From: Mariniflexile litorale
Lineage (GTDB): Bacteria; Bacteroidota; Bacteroidia; Flavobacteriales; Flavobacteriaceae
DNA length: 64,000 nt
NCBI RefSeq assembly: GCF_031128465.2
Contig: NZ_CP155618.1
Span: 939,501-1,003,500 of the forward strand
Direction: 5' to 3'
The notes below the pieces were generated by a model. The model saw nothing but the letters and a program-made list of their open reading frames with translations. It had not been told where the DNA came from and ran no database searches. Each line of letters opens with the position of its first letter. Position 1 is the first letter of the stretch. This document shows, piece by piece, positions 45,301 through 54,300 of the stretch. A program made the position numbers and the translations under genes.

Positions 45301-48300
45301 TCCACCTAAACCATCAGACTCTGTATACGAAGTCGTTGGTCCATATTGAACTCTTATTGCATCACGAATAAATTCATAAATGGTATACGTTCCTGAACCT
45401 CCTGTAACCGTTGTTGTAGCAACTGATGCAAAATTATTAGTATTAGTTCCAGCATTACAAGCGTAATCTACAACAGTTGGAACACCTACTATTATTAAAT
45501 CTGGTTCATTAACCCTAATTATTTCTGTAGCCGTACAACCTCTGCCCGAAGTAACTGTAACCACATAATCTCCCGCCTCCAGATTGTCAAATACATTGGA
45601 ATCTTGATTAGGACGAGTTACCGCAACCGCATTAACGGTTGTACCTGTTAATGCATATTGATAAATTGGATTGTCATTTACCCCCGCTGCGCTAGAAGCT
45701 ATAGTGGCAGTAATCATTCCGTTATTACCTCCATGACAACTTACAGCCTCAGTATTTAATATTAATCCTGTTACTGCCGTTGGAAATTCAAAATTAACAT
45801 CTATTGAAAATGTACAATTAGTAGTAGTATCATGTACTGTAAAGGTATGAATGCCTGCTGCTACAGCTGTAAAACTAGCTGATGCTTGATAAGTACCCGA
45901 ATCTATACTAAATTCGTAATTACTAGAACCTCCTGATGCAACTAAATTGATAGCCCCATCGTTAGTAGCACAACTTGGTAATTGTGTAATAGTATAATTT
46001 AAAGACAATGGGTTTAAAATAGTTGCTACAGCTACTTGAGTTACTTCGCAACCATTTGCATCTTTTACAACAACATCATAAGTACCTGGGTTTGAAACCG
46101 TGAATGTTGGTGTTGTTTGGAATCCTGAACCAATATTGTATTCATAGGGTGCAATACCACTACCTACTGCAATGGTAAACTCATAATTTCCTGATGTGTC
46201 TGGACATTGGCTTAATACAGCCGCCGTAATACTTGATGGTAAAACAGCAGTAGTGATTGTAACATCCGTACTAATAGCACAATTATTGGCGTCTAATACA
46301 TACACATCCCAATCCGTATCAACTGCTGGATCAAGTAAAGCTGTGGATGAAGTTGTATAATCGGAAGCTACTGGTGCAACACCATCTTGCACAAAAGCAT
46401 AGGTATAACCAGGCGTACCATTAGCTACTACCGCTGTTACTTCTGCCAATTTATTACATGTAGCATCTATATTTGTTATGGATAAAGTTAAAGCTGTTGG
46501 CTCACTTACTATGACAGTATCGAAAGCCGAACAATTTGTAGTATTATCAAGAACCGTAACACGATAGCTACCTTCTTCTAAATCTGTTAAGGTAATAACA
46601 TCGCCAGTTTGAGACTGAGTATATGGTAATAATGCAGGAACAGAAGATACAGTTACACTGTAATTGCCTGTGGCACTAAAATCAGATACTGTGAATTCAA
46701 TAATACCGTTTGAATCAGAATTACAAATAACATCGCTAATTAATTGTCCTGATACATCTATACGTAGTACATCTATAACCTCAAATGATTTTTCAAATGA
46801 ACAACCGTTGGCGTCTGTTATTCTAAACATATACGTATCGGCCGTTAAATTTAAAAAGGTATTGTTTGTTCCATTATCGAGAATGGCTGACGTTGGGGAA
46901 ATAATTTCATATTTAGCAATTGGAGTATATCCTCCAATAACTGTTAAACTAACATCAGTTGTTGGTAAAAGACATGTAGGATCTCTATCTACATTAAAAT
47001 TAATGTCGGTTATTTTCTGGAAAGCTGGCACTATAATACTGCCATTAGCGGTACACCCTTTAGAATCCTGAACATAGTAATTAATCGTTTGATCAAGACC
47101 GTTGTCTATTACTGTAAATTCATTCGTGTCATAATACACAATTCCTCCATCAAAATTATATTTATACGGCGCTGTACCAGTTCCTGGAGTAACATTCACA
47201 GTTACTTTGGCAGGTTGTGGTACATTGGTAGTACTACAAGAGTAAGCAGTAACTATAGGGGCATCGAAAGCCAAAGCTACTGGATCTATAATAGAAAAAG
47301 TATCCGTTACCGAACAATTTTTGGCATCTGTAACCTCAATAGAGTAAGTTCCCTCTCCAAGACCTGTAAAGTAATTATCTCCAATTTGTACTATTGGCAG
47401 CCCCGCTGAAGGTAGCGTTTGTGTAACCGTGTAAGTATAGCCTACAGGTGCTGGTTCGCCCCCACTGGCATTAAAGGTAACGGTTCCATCGGTACCTAAA
47501 GGACAAGAAGGTGTTGTTGGATTCGATACCACTGTGGGGTCGGTAATTGGTTCCACAACTACTGGTAATGAAGTAAATTCACATGAATTAGAATCTGTAA
47601 CTCTAAAAACATAAGAACCTGCAGCTGACGCCGTATAAACATCACCAGTAACTGTAGCGGGATTAAAACCACCAATACCATCAATTTCAACCAGATATGA
47701 AAATACACTGGTGCCATCTGAAAGATTTAGTGTTATTTCAGCATCCGGATTCGTCGTACAATCCAGTTCTTTAGTAACAACAGGGTTCAAACTTAGTTTT
47801 TTAACCAAAGTAATGTTTTCGGTATCTATACAGCCATTAGAGTCTGTTATAGTAACCGTATAAGTTCCCGAATTCAAATTACTGAAAGTATAAGGAAAAC
47901 TGCTTACGCTTATTGCGGCATTGGAATCTAATTGTAAAGTATAATTAGCAATTCCTGCCGTTGGTAAATTAACCTCTATTTCAAAACTACCCTCGTCTGC
48001 ACAGGCATCGGGTGTAGATACCGCAATAACCGGTTCATCATCTCTATCAACAACTACTGAAAGAGATGTTTCAATACAATTAAAAGCATCTTTTATATGT
48101 ACATAATAAGTACCTGCAGCTACATTAAAATTAGAAGCAGCGTCCCAGGCATCACCAATTGCAGGTTGGGTGGCAGATGCAGAAATAATAAATTCATAAG
48201 GGGCGGTACCATTACTACCTGTGGCAGTAACCACACCCAAATTATTACAAGTTTCGTTTTTAACAAAATTAGCTACTACTTCAACTGGTACTGCAGATTC

Positions 48301-51300
48301 AGCAATATTAAAACGTGCAGAACTAACACTACAACCTAAATTAGGTCCTGAAGTTTCTTTAACTAACACAATATAATCTCCAAAAGGCAAGCCTCCAAAA
48401 TTCGAAATAGGTAAAGTTCCGTTTGCAGGCACCACATCAGGCTCAACTGTGCTTACTAAAGCTAAGGTTAAAGCATCGCGAATTTCATAAGTGACATTCG
48501 TATCTGAAGGATACAAACTAGTAACATTAAAACTCACATCACCAAAAGCGCTCCCTGAGCAGGTAAAATTATTGGAAGGTGTTAAAGCAATATCAAGGCT
48601 TGAACTTGTATTAACGGGTTGAGTTGCTGTTTCAAAATAATAACAACCTGTACCTGTACCACCGTGTAAAGCATCAGCATCATACACAATAAAAGTATAA
48701 GTTACCCCTGGTATTAAGCTATTAAAAGTTGCTGATTTACTTAATGGCGTATCCTCAGACAACCACGGGCCCGTTGAAAGTGCATTGGGATAATCAGGAA
48801 CCGAACCATCATAAATAGCAAAATAGAATGGCCCATTACCTACTATTGTTGTTGCTGTACCGATAGAAACAACAGCACTACCTGAACTCGACGAGCAATC
48901 GACAGGCATGCTTGTAACGTCAATATCCAAATCGTCGGGAGCCGAAGCTACTAGAACATCACTTTCCAAAACAGAACACCCATTGGCATCTATAATATTA
49001 ACTTGGTAAATACCAAAATTAATCACATCAAAAACAAAGGCAGATATACCATCATGATCAATTTCATTATTAGTATAGCTAGGTCCTGTAATATAATAAT
49101 CATAAGGTCCTGTTCCACCTGAAACACTGGTGATTTCAACAGACCCAAGAGATGTGCCTCCAGATCCACAAGTGATCGGGTTCCCTTTTACATCCGCTGT
49201 AATAACATTGGGTTGTGTAATAGAAAGTGTTTGCGTATCTGTACAACCTTTATTATCGGTAATTGTAAATGTATAATCATCCGCAGGTAAATTAAAAATG
49301 CCCGTTGTGTTATTACCTGTTAAAGTTCCCGCAGTATTAGTATAACTAAAAACAAAAGGTGTTACCCCCAGTGTTGTATTGTAATTTACTTGTACCGTTG
49401 CTAGATTACCGTTACAAAGTATGGGAGTGGTTATGCTTACACTTGTAATATCTGGATTTACAATTGGGGTAATTGTAACCGTATTGGTATCTCTAGAACA
49501 GCCATTGGCATCTGTAACATTGAATTGATATGTTCCAGGCGTACTTGTAGTAAATAAATTCCCTGATAAGGTACCTATAAAACCTGAAGGTGCACTTATA
49601 ACGGTATAACTATAAGGACCATTACCATTAGCAGCATTAATATTAATAGTAGCATCCGTAGGAGCTGGAGCACAAGTTAAATCTTTAGTTAAAACAGCCT
49701 GTGCCGTAAGCGGCGCATAAATAGTAAACACCTGTGTTTCAATACAATTGTTAGCATCTTTCACACTCAAAGTATAAGTTCCCGCAGGTACGCCTGTAAA
49801 CTCACCTGTCGTATTATAAGCGCCTCCTATGCTAAATTCCAAAGTACCAACACCTCCACTAGCTGTTGCATTTACAGTGAAACCTGTTGCAGTAGTTCCA
49901 GTACATTGATTGGAAACAACGATACTATCAATTAAAGGCGATGGATCTGTACTTATTGTTACATCCAATTGGGCTGTACAACCATTGATATCTTTTACAT
50001 ACACATCCCAAAGTACATTAGTACTTGGGTTTAAGTTTGCAACATTATTAGAAGTGTAATTTGTAGATGACGGTGTTACCCCATCTTGTACAAAGGCAAA
50101 CGTGTAAGCGCCTGGTGTACCTACGTTTGTGGCATCTACATTTACAGTTACAACCGCATTAGAATTATTACAATTGGCATTAACATTTGAAGTCAAATTA
50201 AGTTGTAAAGGCGTTGATGGTTGCGAAATAACTTGGTCTGCCGTATCTGTACAACCTGTAATTTCATCTGTTACAACAATAGTATAAGTACCTTGTGCTA
50301 AATTAGACACATTAATTACTGCAGAAGTTTCTCCTGTACCAGTTGGTGTACCATTAATAGAATATGAATAGGAACCAGTAAAACCAGAAACTGTATAACT
50401 AGCAAACCCCGTATTCTCTCCATTACATAAAACATTGTTTTTACTTCCTGCTACAATATCAATATTTACTTTATCTGATACTGGGTGGGATTTGGTTGTG
50501 GAGCAACCATTAGCATCCGTAACTTTAAAAAGATAAGTACCCGCAGTTAATCCATTAAAAACACCTGTTGTACCACCCGAAGTGTTGATTACAGGTCCAG
50601 AAACAATTTCATAAGTAAATGGCGCAATACCTGTTCCTGCAGCAACTGGAACTGTAACCGTACTCGTTGATTCCGTGGGATTACAGGTTATAGCCGTATT
50701 TGTAATCGTTCCAATTGTTGGCGGATTAAACGCTGGTATGTTAATAGTCTTGGTGTCAATACAGCCATTAATATCTCGAACCGAATAGGTTATTGTTTGT
50801 ACACTTGAGGTATTGGTTACTGTTAATGTATTGGTAGATGTATACGTACTACTACCATTAAATGCATAACGATAGCCTCCCGAGCCATTAGTAGCTGAAA
50901 CGGTAATTAATGTACTTGTAGCACAACTCGTATTAGGAGGAATAGTAGCACTACCAACTAAGGTTGTAGGCTCGGTTAAAGTAATGGTACCCGAACTGGT
51001 ACAGCCTTTACTATCCATCACTTCATAAGGATATGCAATACCAGCACTTAACCCTGTATAAGTGGTCGTGTTTGTAAAAGCAGAACTGTTAAAACTATAA
51101 GTATATCCGCCTGAACCACTTGAACCTGTTAAAATAACCTGTCCGTCAGCAGCTCCATTACAACTTACTTGTGTTGGAGTAATGGTTACCGTAGGGTTTA
51201 CAATAGCATTTATTGTTGCAGTAGCCGTTGCAGTACAGCCTGTAGCATCGGTTATGGTAAATACATAAGTGCCAGAATTAGCAGAGGATACTGAATGTGT

Positions 51301-54300
51301 AAACGTTGGGCCCGTTAATGGGGCACTGGCTGCAGTTGGTGTACCAGCATCTTTAGTTATAGTATATGTGTAATCGGCTGTTCCTCCCCCTATGGTAACT
51401 GTAATAACAGCATTGGGAGATGCACTACAATCTAATTCCTTAGTGACAGCAGCTGTGGCTAATAACTGTGGAGCTATAACGATACCTGAGATAGTAGAAG
51501 TACAATTATTACTATCTGTAACAATTATTTCATGAGTACCAGGCCCTACATTACTAAAAGTATTTGTGTTTTGTCCTGGCTGTCCATTTAAACTATAAGA
51601 GAACGGAGCTGTACCACCACTCAAATTTACGATAAGAGTAGACTGGTTTATACTATCGTAACATAAATCAGAACCAGCATCCAACGTAGCAGTAGGTCCT
51701 ATTGGAGTATTAACCGTTAATATTGAACTACCTACAGAGGATACACATAAATTGGCATCTTGTACAAAAACCTGATAACTACCTGTTGGCAGGTTTGTAA
51801 AAGTAGTACCTGTTTTATATGCCGTAATTACTGTGCCTGTTGAAGCATCCCGAAGCTCATACCTATAAGCAGGAGTTCCGCCTGTAGCCGAAGCGGTTAT
51901 TGTTGCTCCTGTTGTACAGGTAGGTTGTTGTGTTATTGTAGCCGAAGGAATAATAGCATCTGGCTTACTGATAGTTTGTGTAAAATTAACATCACAACTC
52001 GATGGATCGGTTGCATCTTTACGAACTTTGACATTATAAGTAGCGGCCGATAATCCCGTTACAGTAACAGGAGAGGTTAACTGAGTAACCCAACTAGTTC
52101 CTCCATTTATAGAATATTGAAATCCAGTAGCTGCATCAAAATTTTGAGCAGCCATTGTAATAGATCCATTGCTCAAACCATCACAAGTTACATTTGAGAA
52201 ATTTGTGATTTGAGCTGTAAACGCTTTTCCTGTAGCCACTTCAAAAGGAAATGTTATAGTAGTGGTACAACTTTTTGGAAGTTGATATACACTAATATCG
52301 TCTATAGCAACGTCGTTACCACTGGTTTGTTGAACATTAGATCTAACAATAAATTTTAAACTAGTATTTGATCCTGGATCTAAAGTCATGGGTGTTTTAG
52401 GGTAATTTTCCCATACTTGAGTTTTTGGAATATTACCTGTTGAGAAAGAGGAGATTTCAACACCTGAAGCATTCACTAAGGCAACAACTAAATCGGGGTC
52501 AAACTGCGTATTACCTGTTCTTAATAAATTCATTGCAAAAAACTCAACATTAATAGGCTGATTAGGAATAATATCATTAATCTGCTTTTCGTATAAAATT
52601 TCTGTTTTAGGGATGCTCGCTCCAATGTTAACAACTAAACATCTTCCTTTTGGTGTTGCTGGAACAGTAGCAGGTGTATGGTCTCCTGGTTGTATCCAAG
52701 CAGCAAAAGGACTAACTATACGAGCTGTAACTGAATAATCCCCATCATTTATAGCAGGACTACCTTTACATTGTGTAGCTACTGTTTGTCTTTCAAAACA
52801 ATAATAAGTTGGATTTATACCTGGAGAAGTAGTATCATCTCCATAACCAAACGTCTCATATAATAAATTACTATAGGTTGTTACACTTTGCAATTTATAC
52901 TCGACAGTTATTGTATGCGATCCGTTTGGCACATTTAAAAATACTGTAGGATCAGCCGTATTTGTGTTTGCTACTCCATCTAATAAATAATTATAACTAT
53001 AAGAACTACTTCCAGAATTAGTTACGGTTACTGTAGCATCCGCTGTTCCATCACAATTAAAATCGGGATCTGAAACATCTATAGTTGGCGCTACTGGTTC
53101 AGAATCTAAAGTAATAGATGGCATAGAATAAATACAACCATTTCCATCTCTTATATATAATGTATAACTTCCTGGAAAAACAAATGATTCATTTGTAGTT
53201 ACCCAACTCGCCTGATTATCAAAACTATATTCATAGGGAGGTGTTCCTCCTTGCGGATTGGTAATACGCACTTTCCCTTGATCTTCTTGACCTAAAGGTC
53301 CACAACCTGCTAATTCCGAAATACCCGAGGAAGCTGTTAAAGCAGTATCTGGTTGGGTTATAATAATATTTTCTGGAGTTGTAAAACATTCTGATGCACC
53401 AAGAGAATATTTTATAATAGCTTGATAATTGCCTGAAATAAGATTTGAGAAAACGGGATTAGAAACATAAGTAACTCCATTATCTATACTATATTCCAAA
53501 CTATATCCATTGGCGTTTGTAACATTAAATTCAATTTCTCCTGAATTATCATTGTAACATAAAATATCATTTTTACTAATTGTAAAAACTGGAGCTGGAT
53601 TATCACCTACAGTTATCGACGTGTTTGTAGTACAATTATTAGAATCGACTACTGTTATATTATATGTTCCTGGAGTTGTAACAACAATTTCTGGTACATC
53701 TTGGAAATCGGTAGTGCTATTTACAAAATAAAAATAAGGTGCAGTACCTCCCGTTGGGTATACCGTAATTTCAGCATCGGTACAAGTTAATGGTTTTGTA
53801 AGGGCTGAAGTTGCAGTTAATAGTGGTGGATTAACAACTGTAACTGTTCCTGAATATGAACAACCATCTTCTGTTTCTACCAGTGTATTATATGTTCCAG
53901 GGTTTAAATTTGCAAAAGTATAATTACCTTGCATAATTGGACCTACACTATTTATAAGTGTTGCGCCATCATAAATAGAATAAGAATACTGAGGTCTAAC
54001 ATCATTAGCCGCCAATCTTACAGTTCCTTTTCCACCATTACAAAATGGAGGCGTAACAATTGTAGAAACTGTAAAATTTCTTTGTCTAATTTGAATATTT
54101 GGTACAGTAAAAATACAAGGATTACTAGTTACACCTACTTGTTTTACGTATACTGTATATATATTTGGCGAATTGACAGTAAAAATATTGCTCGATTGGT
54201 AAGTTGTCCCATCTAAACTATATTCATACCCTCCAGGAACTCCTCCAACTGTTATTTGACCAGGTGTTGTACAAATAATATCTCGAGTGGTTACGGTTGG

